A stretch of 64,000 bases of DNA, from NCBI GenBank assembly GCA_017455065.1, contig JAFTBU010000011.1, positions 1 through 64,000 of the forward strand, given 5' to 3'. The stretch is from Bacteroidales bacterium (lineage in GTDB: Bacteria > Bacteroidota > Bacteroidia > Bacteroidales > UBA932). Positions 35,206 through 42,622 of the stretch are shown here, one piece after another (positions within the stretch are counted from its first letter, which is position 1; each line of letters begins with the position of its first letter). Below the pieces are notes generated by a model. The model worked only from the letters and a program-made list of their open reading frames with translations, was not told the DNA's origin and did not search any database. The translations under genes were made by a program, and so were the position numbers.

Positions 35206-35235
35206 CAAATTTAGTAAAAAAAATTCAATTACAAA
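35206..35235 (-). promoter_or_regulatory. Promoter of the rplP-spc-alpha transcription unit
   Basis: On the minus strand TTTG (35232-35235), an 18-bp spacer and TAAATTTG (35206-35213), continuing CAGTCCC. The start-region sequence TTTGCAGTCC matches that of tRNA-Leu(GAG) and nearly that of rplC and rpsP. The leader to rplP is about 85 nt. A second TAAATTTG lies closer, at 35143-35150. Confidence 0.75.
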
Positions 35236-35437
35236 GACATTCTGAAAGATTTTTGAAATATTTTCGACGCGGAATCCCAATAGTCAACTCGCGATTTTTC
35301 AGAAAGTTACAAACTTGGAGAAAATTTTTTTCGCGCACTTTTCGACACGAGCTAGCAGGGGCTTTTGGAAGGGGGGAAGAGAGCCTTTTCACAGAGCTCC
35401 CCACTGCCCGATAGTCACGGTTCCTCCCGCAGCCGTC

Positions 35438-35457
35438 AGCAACGGGCGGGCGAGGAG
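35438..35457 (+). repeat. Second-site copy of the 20-base GC-rich motif
   Basis: AGCAACGGGCGGGCGAGGAG is an exact reverse complement of 445-464 and a near-direct copy of 258-274. It sits in non-coding DNA beside the ribosomal-operon break. Confidence 0.65.
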
Positions 35458-35598
35458 AGCCCGCGATTCCCTGGCTGCGAAGATCATCCGCGGGCGAGAC
35501 GCAGACGTGGAGGCGGTTTCCTTTGCGTCGCTTAGATTGGCGGGGACAGGGCAGGCGGAAAGGGGACGGGAGCGGTTTTTGCAGAAAGAGGATTTTGC

Positions 35599-35606
35599 TA
35601 TATTTG
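35599..35606 (+). promoter_or_regulatory. -7 box of the DUF4294 gene
   Basis: TATATTTG, 15 bp before the ATG at 35622, with TTTTTG about 20 bp further upstream. Confidence 0.55.
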
Positions 35607-35621
35607 CTGCCGCGAATAAAG

Positions 35622-36317
35622 ATGAAGAAGTGTATCGTCATATTGTCCTTGCTGCTGCTGACCGCGGCTATGTGCCATGGCCAGAGCGGGCGGACCGTGA
35701 CGGGCACGCCGATGTTCTACGAAGTGGACGAGCAGGGCGACACCACCTTCATCGACACCCTGGACCCCATCTGGGTATTCCCAAAGGGCCGTACCATGAA
35801 GGGGAACGACTGGCGCAAGTACTACAAGATGGTGTACAATTTCAACAAAGTCTATCCCTACGCCCTGGTAGGCAGGAAGATGATGGCCCAGGTGGACAGC
35901 ACCATTGCCGCCGACGTGACCAAGAAATCCCAGCGCTCGGCCTACATCCACGACGTGCAGAGGGAGCTCCTGAAGACCTTCGAGAAAGACATAAGGAGCA
36001 TGACGATAAGCCAGGGACTGGTGCTGGTGAAACTGGTGGACAGGGAGACCGGACTGAACCCCTACGAGATCATCAAAACCTACGTGAGCGGCTTCGCAGC
36101 CAACTTCTGGCAGCTCGTCGCAAAACTTTTCTCACAAGACCTGAAGACCCGCTACGACCCCAAGGGAGCCGATTCGCAGCTGGAAGAGTTGGTGAAGATT
36201 TGGGACAGCGGGCAGTGGAATTCTTTCTATTACTCCATCTTCATGGAATATCCCAAGAAGACGGTCATCGAGCACACCACCCTGAACAGCTCCGTCAATC
36301 GGAAGGGAAGCAAGTGA
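35622..36317 (+). CDS. DUF4294 family protein, exported
   Basis: The start at ATG 35622 gives 231 residues with a signal peptide (MKKCIVILSLLLLTAAMCHGQ); the frame is open upstream but crosses the promoter. The mature part matches the Bacteroidota-specific DUF4294 family (DWRKYYKMVYNFNKVYPYAL, EKDIRSMTISQGLVLVKLVD, CR-type motif replaced by TGLNPYEIIKTY). Function is unknown. The last 23 bp overlap the convergent lpxH. Confidence 0.85.
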   Translation: MKKCIVILSLLLLTAAMCHGQSGRTVTGTPMFYEVDEQGDTTFIDTLDPIWVFPKGRTMKGNDWRKYYKMVYNFNKVYPYALVGRKMMAQVDSTIAADVTKKSQRSAYIHDVQRELLKTFEKDIRSMTISQGLVLVKLVDRETGLNPYEIIKTYVSGFAANFWQLVAKLFSQDLKTRYDPKGADSQLEELVKIWDSGQWNSFYYSIFMEYPKKTVIEHTTLNSSVNRKGSK

Positions 36318-37038
36318 TCATCTCCCTGCCGTCGAAGCAGGCGTAGGGCATCCCTCCGTCCATCCAATCCTTGAGTATGATGAGCCTGGAACCGCCGGGC
36401 ATCTTGACGTCGGCCCCCACGTGGTAATGGCCGAAGATGTAGTAGTCCGCATGGCGCAGTTTCTCCTGACCGCTGGCATAGATGTAGAGCGGCTCCTGTT
36501 CGCCTTTGAAAATGTATCGGGCGTGGGTGCGGCGGCTGGAATCGGACCAGCCCAGGCCGAGCCTGTAGGCCAGGGTCGGATGCAGGAGGCTGAAGCACCT
36601 CTGGACGAAGCGGTTGTGGAAGAGCTTGAGCATGAAGGCATAGCTCTTCTTGGTGGGCCCGAGGGTGTCGCCGTGGCCGAGGCAGAAAGTCCGGCCGTCC
36701 ATCTCTATATAGAAAGGCTGGGATATCTTCTTGATCCCGAGACTCTCGAAAAACGAGTAAGTCCAGATGTCATGGTTTCCGGGGCAGAACCACACCTCGA
36801 TGCCTTCATCCATGAGCTGGATGAGCTCTGAGACGACCCGGGCGCCGATCTTGGGCACGACATCCCTGTATTCGTACCAGAAATCCCAGATGTCGCCCAG
36901 CAGGAACACCGCCCGCACGTCGTCGCTCCTCAGACTCTTGAGGAACATCACGAAACGCTCTTCCCTCTCATCGGGATCCCCTACCCGGAGCCCCAGATGG
37001 ACGTCAGACACGAAATATGTGAGCTTGCGTTCTGTCAT
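36295..37038 (-). CDS. lpxH: UDP-2,3-diacylglucosamine diphosphatase (LpxH-like)
   Basis: The 247-residue calcineurin-like phosphoesterase has the metal-binding blocks SDVHLG, LLGDIWDFW, CPGNHDIW, LGHGDTLGP and IFGHYHVG. LpxH hydrolyses UDP-2,3-diacylglucosamine to lipid X in lipid A synthesis at the inner membrane. It follows uppP directly with no gap, so it is the last gene of ftsX-DUF3098-uppP-lpxH. Confidence 0.88.
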   Translation of the reverse strand: MTERKLTYFVSDVHLGLRVGDPDEREERFVMFLKSLRSDDVRAVFLLGDIWDFWYEYRDVVPKIGARVVSELIQLMDEGIEVWFCPGNHDIWTYSFFESLGIKKISQPFYIEMDGRTFCLGHGDTLGPTKKSYAFMLKLFHNRFVQRCFSLLHPTLAYRLGLGWSDSSRRTHARYIFKGEQEPLYIYASGQEKLRHADYYIFGHYHVGADVKMPGGSRLIILKDWMDGGMPYACFDGREMITCFPSD

Positions 37039-37863
37039 CTAGACCAGGAAAATCAGCACCGCGATACCCACGAGGGCGCAGTACACTGCGAACCACTTGA
37101 GATTGGCCTTGCGGACGAGGGCGATCATGACCTTGCAGGCGAAGAGTCCGGAAAGGAAGGCCGCCACGAAGCCGACCAGCAGGGAACCCACTCCCACGGA
37201 GGAAGCGGCGAAATCCCCGCCCACGACGTCGAGGAAAGCCTCGCCGAGTATGGGCACCAGCACCATCAGGAAGGAGAATTGGGCCATCTTGTCCCGCTTG
37301 ACACCGGTGAGCAGACCGGTACTGATGGTGGCACCGGAGCGGGAGATGCCGGGGAGGGTGGCGAATGCCTGGGCAATGCCGATGATGAAGGCCTGGAGGT
37401 AGGAGATGCCGTTGCGGGCACCGCTCTCCGGGGCGACACCGCTCTCCGGGACGGCATTGTCCTTGCGGGACTTTATCTCCGCGAATGCCAGCAGCATGGA
37501 CGTCACAATGAGGGCGAGGCCTATGGCCAGCATGGAATCGAACGCGGATTCGACGTAATCCTTGAAGAAGAGGCCGACGATGAGGACAGGTATCATGGAG
37601 ACGCAGATCTTCAGGATGTAGTCCGTCTCGTCATTGTATTTAAACTTGAAAAGGCCGCAGAGCAGCTTCCAGATCTCTTTTCTGAACACCAGGATGGTGG
37701 CCAGCACAGTGGCGGCGTGCACCGTCACCTCGAAGACCAGGTCGCCGGAAGTTTCGACGCCGAGGATGGCCCGGCCTATGGCCAGATGGCCGCTGCTGCT
37801 CACGGGCAGGAATTCAGTGAGGCCCTGCACCAGGCCCAGCACCAATGCTTCTATCCAATCCAT
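37039..37863 (-). CDS. uppP: Undecaprenyl-diphosphatase
   Basis: The 274-residue membrane protein has the two BacA/UppP signatures: LTEFLPVSSSGHL near residue 17 and LPGISRSGATI near residue 160, with about eight helices. It recycles undecaprenyl pyrophosphate, the carrier lipid for peptidoglycan and O-antigen. It lies 3 bp after the DUF3098 stop and abuts lpxH. Confidence 0.96.
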   Translation of the reverse strand: MDWIEALVLGLVQGLTEFLPVSSSGHLAIGRAILGVETSGDLVFEVTVHAATVLATILVFRKEIWKLLCGLFKFKYNDETDYILKICVSMIPVLIVGLFFKDYVESAFDSMLAIGLALIVTSMLLAFAEIKSRKDNAVPESGVAPESGARNGISYLQAFIIGIAQAFATLPGISRSGATISTGLLTGVKRDKMAQFSFLMVLVPILGEAFLDVVGGDFAASSVGVGSLLVGFVAAFLSGLFACKVMIALVRKANLKWFAVYCALVGIAVLIFLV

Positions 37864-37866
37864 AGT

Positions 37867-38094
37867 TTACTTCTTTTTCTCCTTGCCGGACATTATGGCC
37901 ACAACCTCGATGACAATGCCGGCGATGATCACCAGCGGAGCCGCCACGAGCCTGCGGAAGTCGAACATATCATAGTTGAACACCTGAGGGTCGGTCGAAC
38001 CGCCGCCCATCATCAGGATGAAACCGGCAATCATGACGATCAGGCCGATGAGGAGAAGTTTGAGCCCCTTGGGGGTTATTGCCATTTTATCCAT
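37867..38094 (-). CDS. DUF3098 family small membrane protein
   Basis: The start at ATG 38092-38094 gives 75 residues (MDKMAITPKGLKLLLIGLIV); an upstream in-frame Met would overlap ftsX. It has two transmembrane helices around a short loop with FDFRRLVAAP, matching DUF3098. The gene is typically found between ftsX and uppP in Bacteroidota, as here. Function is unknown, likely linked to the cell envelope. Confidence 0.85.
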   Translation of the reverse strand: MDKMAITPKGLKLLLIGLIVMIAGFILMMGGGSTDPQVFNYDMFDFRRLVAAPLVIIAGIVIEVVAIMSGKEKKK

Positions 38095-38095
38095 A

Positions 38096-38974
38096 TCAAT
38101 AATACAAATCATCCCTGCCCTGTCCGACCAGCTTGCCGACCACGAAGAACGTGCTGACGACGCAGATGACCACTCCGCTGGCCACGATGATCAGCGCCAC
38201 CAGGGCAAGGGAGGAGGAGCTGAAAATGCCGAAGAGCTGGGAGAATGACCGCTTGAGTATCATCAGTATGCCTCCCAGCAAAAGTATTGCCAATACGGCG
38301 GAAAGCAGCCCCTGGAACACCGCCCTCACCAAGAAAGGCGAGCGGATGAATCCCTTGGTGGCGCCGACCAGCTGCATGGTGTGTATGGTGAAACGTCTCG
38401 CATAGACGTTGAGCCTGACAGTGTTGTTTATGAGCACGAAGGAGATGAAGAGCATCAGCAGGATGAACACCCCCAGGAAGACCGAGATCTTGGTAAGGTT
38501 CTGGTCCAGCACGCTCACCAGGGACTGGCGGCTGTCCACCTCATCCACTTCCGGCAGGGCGGCGAGGGCGGACCTCACAATCTCCAGGCTGTCCGGGGAG
38601 ACGTACTCTGCGTTCAGCGTAACTTCGATGGAAATGGGCACGGGCGAAGCCTCGAACACGCTCAGGAAATCCTCGCCGAGCATGGCCTTGAGCTCCTCGG
38701 TACCCTCTTCGCGGGACACCACGCGGGCCTGGTGGATGTAGGGCAGGGCCTCGACTTTGTGCATGCAGGCCTCGGCCGCGGACTCGGAAACTTCCTGCTT
38801 GAGGAGCACTGAAATCTGGAGGTTTTCCTTGAAATAGTCAGTCACGCTCCTGGCGTTCACAATCAGCAGGGACGCGATACCCACGAGCAGCAGCACCATG
38901 CTTATGCTGATGATGCTGGACAGGTAGGCATTCGCCAGGCGGCGCCTCATTAACTTTTTCTCTTCCTTTCCCAT
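38096..38974 (-). CDS. ftsX: Cell division protein FtsX
   Basis: The 292-residue protein has one N-terminal transmembrane helix, an extracytoplasmic domain (residues about 45-165), then the FtsX/ABC3 permease with three helices, including VLINNTVRLNVYARRFTIHT and MQLVGATKGFIRSPFLV. FtsX works with FtsE to activate peptidoglycan hydrolases at the septum. ftsE is not in the window. It heads the ftsX-DUF3098-uppP-lpxH unit; its -7 box TATCTTTG lies at 38991-38998 on the minus strand. Confidence 0.94.
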   Translation of the reverse strand: MGKEEKKLMRRRLANAYLSSIISISMVLLLVGIASLLIVNARSVTDYFKENLQISVLLKQEVSESAAEACMHKVEALPYIHQARVVSREEGTEELKAMLGEDFLSVFEASPVPISIEVTLNAEYVSPDSLEIVRSALAALPEVDEVDSRQSLVSVLDQNLTKISVFLGVFILLMLFISFVLINNTVRLNVYARRFTIHTMQLVGATKGFIRSPFLVRAVFQGLLSAVLAILLLGGILMILKRSFSQLFGIFSSSSLALVALIIVASGVVICVVSTFFVVGKLVGQGRDDLYY

Positions 38975-38990
38975 TTTCCGTTACAGAGTT

Positions 38991-39036
38991 CAAAGATAGT
39001 GAATTATCGATATTTCAAAAAAAATTCTTATCTTTG
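38991..39036. promoter_or_regulatory. Divergent -7 boxes of ftsX and the GT5-like gene
   Basis: On the minus strand TATCTTTG (38991-38998) serves ftsX with a 16-bp gap to its ATG. On the plus strand TATCTTTG (39029-39036) ends five bases before the ATG at 39042, predicting a leaderless message. Confidence 0.6.
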
Positions 39037-39041
39037 TCCAA

Positions 39042-39860
39042 ATGGGCGAAATCAAACAAAAGATCCTATTCGTAAACTCGGAGATTTTCCCGTATCTTCC
39101 TGAGTCAGAGATGGCTGGCATAGGCCGCTACCTCCCTCAAGGCATTCAGGAAAGGAAGAAAGAGATACGTTCATTCATGCCGCGCTATGGCTGCATAAAT
39201 GAGCGTAAGAACCAGTTGCATGAGGTGATCCGCCTGTCGGGCATGAATATCATCATCAACGACGTGGACCATCCCCTCATCATCAAGGTCGCATCCATCA
39301 CCGCCGCGCGCATACAGGTCTATTTCATCGACAACGAAGACTACTTCCGCCGCAAGCAGACCAGCTTCGACGAGGCCGGACATTTCTTCGAGGACAATGA
39401 CGAAAGGGCCATCTTCTTCGCCCGCGGAGTGCTGGAGACAGTGAAGAAGCTGCGCTGGGCACCCGACATCATCCATTGCCAAGGTTGGATTTCGCACCTC
39501 ATTCCGGCTTATCTCAAGAAAGCATACAAAGACGATCCCATCTTCTCCGGCAGCAAAGTCGTACTCTCCCTCTTCAACGACATCCCCACGGAGACCTTCC
39601 GCCCCGACTTCGCCGACAAGGCGGTTTTCGGCGGCCTCACCCGGGATTGCCTCCCCTTCCTGGACGAGCCCAATGGCATAAATCTTGCTAAAACCGCAGC
39701 ACAGTACTCCGACGGTATCATCATGAGCGCACCCAGCGTGGACAAGGACCTGACGGCATATTGCAAGTCCATGGACCTTCCCATCCTGAAGTACAACGCC
39801 AAATCCATGGAAAACGGCGGCTACATCGAGGAGTACGATGCTTTTTATGACAAGTTGTAA
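39042..39860 (+). CDS. Glycogen/starch-synthase-like protein, catalytic N-terminal domain only
   Basis: The 272-residue protein resembles the GT5 starch synthase catalytic N-terminal domain (KILFVNSEIFPYL, RYLPQGIQERKKEIRSFMPRY, WAPDIIHCQGW). It stops before the C-terminal nucleotide-sugar-binding domain of GlgA, which is normally about 470 residues. It also lacks a clear KTGGL-type N-terminal motif. Stand-alone versions next to a DUF4270 gene are common in Bacteroidota; whether they are catalytic is unclear. The stop is 7 bp before the DUF4270 lipoprotein start, so the two are probably cotranscribed. Confidence 0.8.
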   Translation: MGEIKQKILFVNSEIFPYLPESEMAGIGRYLPQGIQERKKEIRSFMPRYGCINERKNQLHEVIRLSGMNIIINDVDHPLIIKVASITAARIQVYFIDNEDYFRRKQTSFDEAGHFFEDNDERAIFFARGVLETVKKLRWAPDIIHCQGWISHLIPAYLKKAYKDDPIFSGSKVVLSLFNDIPTETFRPDFADKAVFGGLTRDCLPFLDEPNGINLAKTAAQYSDGIIMSAPSVDKDLTAYCKSMDLPILKYNAKSMENGGYIEEYDAFYDKL

Positions 39861-39867
39861 GATCGAA

Positions 39868-41490
39868 ATGAAGTCAAGGATAGCCATCATAGCTGCAGCA
39901 TTCGCATGCTGTGTGTCTTGTGTGGAAGTGGACAACATGTTGGGCGGAAGCCTTATCCCCATTGACCAGACATACGATATCTACGCATCCACCATCCCTA
40001 TGGAAGACATTTCCATGAGGATGGCCGACAGCCTTTCCGGATTTTCACAGACCCGCATCACCCTCGGAGCGATACGGGACGAAGAGTACGGCCTCACCAC
40101 CCGCAGCGCCGCATTGACCATCGTCCCCCTGCACGATACCCTGGACTTCGGCACGAACCCGCAGTTCAAGTCGTTCAAGTTCGAGGCCGCCTACGACACG
40201 GTCTCGGTCATCAGCCCGAGCCACAGGAACATACTCCAGAGACTCCATGTGTACGAGCTGTCGAAACCCCTCGACATGTCCGGCCGCATCTACTGCAACG
40301 ACTCGACCATCACCCACAAGGGAGAGTCCCTCACTCAGGGAGCCGTCTATCTGAACGCTGAAGATTCGCTCCAGTTTTATTTCACCGCGGAATACGGCAA
40401 GAAATTCCTTTCGCTGACCCAGGCCGACCTCGACGACTATTCCAAATATCTGGAGAAGATCCCCGGCATCTACCTCAGCGTGGACAACCCTCTGGGCGAA
40501 GGCGGCAGGATCTCCATGTACGACCTCCAGCTCGACGCTTCCAACAGCGCGGGCATCATAGGCAATTTCGCCACCCTGTCCATCCGTTCCACCTACAACG
40601 GAGTCCAAAAGGACACCGCATTCTACTTCTGCTACGGCCTGGACAAGAAATACAATCTGGATTCGCTGATGTCGAACTCCAGCACCGGCAGCTTCCCCCA
40701 GTACTGCCTCAGCCTGACGGGACATTCCACCAGGGGCATGGAAGGGAAGGCGCAGGACAAGATCTACGTGGAAGGCGGCGGCGGACTCAAACCGGTCATT
40801 TCGGCAAGTGCGCTGCGCAACGCCGCCCGCAAAGCCATTGCGGATTCGCTCGCCGCAGCGGGGAAGGACCCCTCGCTCATCGAGCGCGTGGTGATCAACA
40901 AGGCATCCCTGGTCATGCCTTTCGAGAAAGAGGAAGACTACACATTGACTCACCTGACCCCTACCATGCTCTCCCCCACCTGCCGTCTGCGCACGGATAC
41001 GACCTCAGTGTTCATGGGTCTCACCGACGCCAGCTCCAAGAGTGAAAACCAGGGAGACATAGACAGGTCCAACCTGCAGTTCGCCCCCGATGTCACCTAC
41101 CATCTCCAGAGCCTGCTCAAGATGGATGAGGAAAAGATCAAAAGCGGCAACTACGACATCTGGATGCTCATCATGGCCGAAGAAGAGACCGTGACTTCCA
41201 GCACCTCGTCGAACGACGAACTGAGCGAGTACTACCAGTACCTCGCCTACCAGAACTACTACAACCAGATGTACGGCTACGGCGGATACGGCGGCGGTTA
41301 CGGTGGTTACGGCTACAACAACTACTACAGCTACATGATGGCTGCCATGTACATGAACAGCAACAGTTCCACCACCCAGCTCACAAACCAGCTCGACATC
41401 TGCCGTTTCTACCGCTTTGCGCTCAACGGCCCCACCAATCCCGGACGCAAGCCCTTCCTGTGGCTGGTGTTCTCCATCCCCAACGATTAA
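39868..41490 (+). CDS. DUF4270 family lipoprotein
   Basis: The start at ATG 39868 gives 540 residues; an upstream in-frame codon overlaps the GT5-like gene. The N-terminus (MKSRIAIIAAAFACCVSCVE) is a lipoprotein signal with the likely lipidated Cys at VSC. The body matches DUF4270, a Bacteroidota family of beta-rich surface lipoproteins of unknown role (GSLIPIDQTYDIY, the C-terminal RFYRFALNGPTNPGRKPFLW). Near residues 452-500 there is an unusual Tyr/Gly-rich, low-complexity insertion. Transcription ends at the bidirectional terminator at 41511-41544. Confidence 0.85.
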   Translation: MKSRIAIIAAAFACCVSCVEVDNMLGGSLIPIDQTYDIYASTIPMEDISMRMADSLSGFSQTRITLGAIRDEEYGLTTRSAALTIVPLHDTLDFGTNPQFKSFKFEAAYDTVSVISPSHRNILQRLHVYELSKPLDMSGRIYCNDSTITHKGESLTQGAVYLNAEDSLQFYFTAEYGKKFLSLTQADLDDYSKYLEKIPGIYLSVDNPLGEGGRISMYDLQLDASNSAGIIGNFATLSIRSTYNGVQKDTAFYFCYGLDKKYNLDSLMSNSSTGSFPQYCLSLTGHSTRGMEGKAQDKIYVEGGGGLKPVISASALRNAARKAIADSLAAAGKDPSLIERVVINKASLVMPFEKEEDYTLTHLTPTMLSPTCRLRTDTTSVFMGLTDASSKSENQGDIDRSNLQFAPDVTYHLQSLLKMDEEKIKSGNYDIWMLIMAEEETVTSSTSSNDELSEYYQYLAYQNYYNQMYGYGGYGGGYGGYGYNNYYSYMMAAMYMNSNSSTTQLTNQLDICRFYRFALNGPTNPGRKPFLWLVFSIPND

Positions 41491-41504
41491 GAGTCACACT
41501 CAAG

Positions 41505-41544
41505 GATAAAAAAAGAGGATGAGGCCGTAAGGTCCCATCCTCTT
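41505..41544. terminator. Bidirectional intrinsic terminator
   Basis: AAGAGGATG (41513-41521) pairs with CATCCTCTT (41536-41544) around a 14-base loop. An A-run on the left gives a T-tract for the minus-strand acpP transcript. On the plus side, after the DUF4270 gene, the T-tract is weaker. Confidence 0.8.
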
Positions 41545-41562
41545 ATCAGTTTTCAGCGAGGT

Positions 41563-41811
41563 TTACTTGTCGCCGAGTTTTTCCTTTACCTTTTCCACAG
41601 CGTCCTTGACGGTGGCGATAGTGCTGGTTTCTTCATCCGGAATCTTGATACCGAAGACTTTTTCAAACTCCATGAGGAGCTCAACAGTGTCAAGAGAATC
41701 AGCTCCGAGATCATTAGTAAAGTTAGCGTTTTCGGTAACCTCGGACTCTTCGACTCCGAGTTTGTCCACGATAATCGCCTTTACTTTGTTTACGATTTCC
41801 TCGTACTCCAT
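41563..41811 (-). CDS. acpP: Acyl carrier protein
   Basis: The 82-residue acidic helical protein has the phosphopantetheine site [15 protein letters not shown] (Ser in DSL). It carries acyl chains in fatty acid synthesis. Here it is a single-gene unit, without fabF next to it. The -7 box TATTTTTG lies at 41864-41871 on the minus strand, giving a leader of about 50 nt. Confidence 0.97.
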   Translation of the reverse strand: MEYEEIVNKVKAIIVDKLGVEESEVTENANFTNDLGADSLDTVELLMEFEKVFGIKIPDEETSTIATVKDAVEKVKEKLGDK

Positions 41812-41896
41812 AATGTTAGATTTTAGTATTGTTTAAAGTTGATCATTCAAATTCAAGTGCGCAAAAATAAGCAATTTTCTAATTATATCCAATAAC

Positions 41897-42622
41897 TTAG
41901 GACTCCTTGCTCAATTTGTTCCAGATACGTATGCCGTTGATACCGTTGATCAGATAGAAGCTGTATTTGACCAGAGGGATGACCGCATAGCCCGCCTGAG
42001 GCTCTTTGATGAGGGTTATGGTCCACAGCACGACCGAACTGATGTTCACCAGGGTCCACAGGTACCACTGCTCGCTGTAGGCGAAAGCCATCATGACCAG
42101 GGCGACGATGTTGGAAGTGGTGACCACGGCGTCGAGTATGTTCTTGGGGATGTTGATGGGCTCGCCGGCAGCCTTCAGGGAGAAGTACGAGATGGAGAAC
42201 GCCACGGCGAAGACTCCGATGAAGAGCAGTATGTACCATATCCACTTGCTGCCGTGCAGGCGCTGGGCATGGACAGCCTTCTTGCCGGTCGCCCCTTTCT
42301 TCTTCCAGCTGAAGAAGCCGATGAATTCCATGGGGATGAAGTACCCCACGTGCAGCAGCAGCTGGGACGGCATCTTGCTGTCGTACAGCATGTAGGAATA
42401 GATGCACACGTCTATGAGGCCGAACACGAAGGTCAGGATGTTTCCGTTGGCCGAAAGGACGGTGCTGGCCACGCCGCAGATGGCTCCGAAGGCGGAGATT
42501 ATGAGAAGGGTCTTCCTGGCATCGGGTTCCTGGAACTTGCCCAGGGTGGTGAGTATCACGCATACGGTCATCCCCAGGAGGATGAACACGTTGAACCATT
42601 TATTGAAGGTCTCTTCTTTCAT
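41897..42622 (-). CDS. pnuC: PnuC-family nicotinamide riboside/vitamin transporter
   Basis: The 241-residue protein has about seven helices and the PnuC features GFIDV-like VFGLIDVCIYSYMLY and the late WYLWTLVNISSVVLW. PnuC proteins take up nicotinamide riboside by facilitated diffusion driven by phosphorylation inside the cell; related members carry thiamine or riboflavin. No TPP or NAD-type riboswitch is visible because the gene starts inside uvrC, overlapping it by 23 bp. It is therefore the last gene of the lyase-uvrC-pnuC run. Confidence 0.85.
   Translation of the reverse strand: MKEETFNKWFNVFILLGMTVCVILTTLGKFQEPDARKTLLIISAFGAICGVASTVLSANGNILTFVFGLIDVCIYSYMLYDSKMPSQLLLHVGYFIPMEFIGFFSWKKKGATGKKAVHAQRLHGSKWIWYILLFIGVFAVAFSISYFSLKAAGEPINIPKNILDAVVTTSNIVALVMMAFAYSEQWYLWTLVNISSVVLWTITLIKEPQAGYAVIPLVKYSFYLINGINGIRIWNKLSKES

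Larger units (their letters stand above)
35116..35621. other. Non-coding interval at the S10/spc break
   Basis: The rplP-proximal part is AT-rich and holds the rplP promoter and about 90 nt of leader. From about 35340 to 35590 the sequence turns GC-rich and non-coding. It includes the 20-base repeat at 35438-35457, a 7-bp stem GCCCGCG/CGCGGGC (35459-35465/35489-35495), and GGCGGGGACAGGG-type runs resembling 491-514. The interval ends with the DUF4294 promoter. No convincing gene is seen. Confidence 0.6.
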
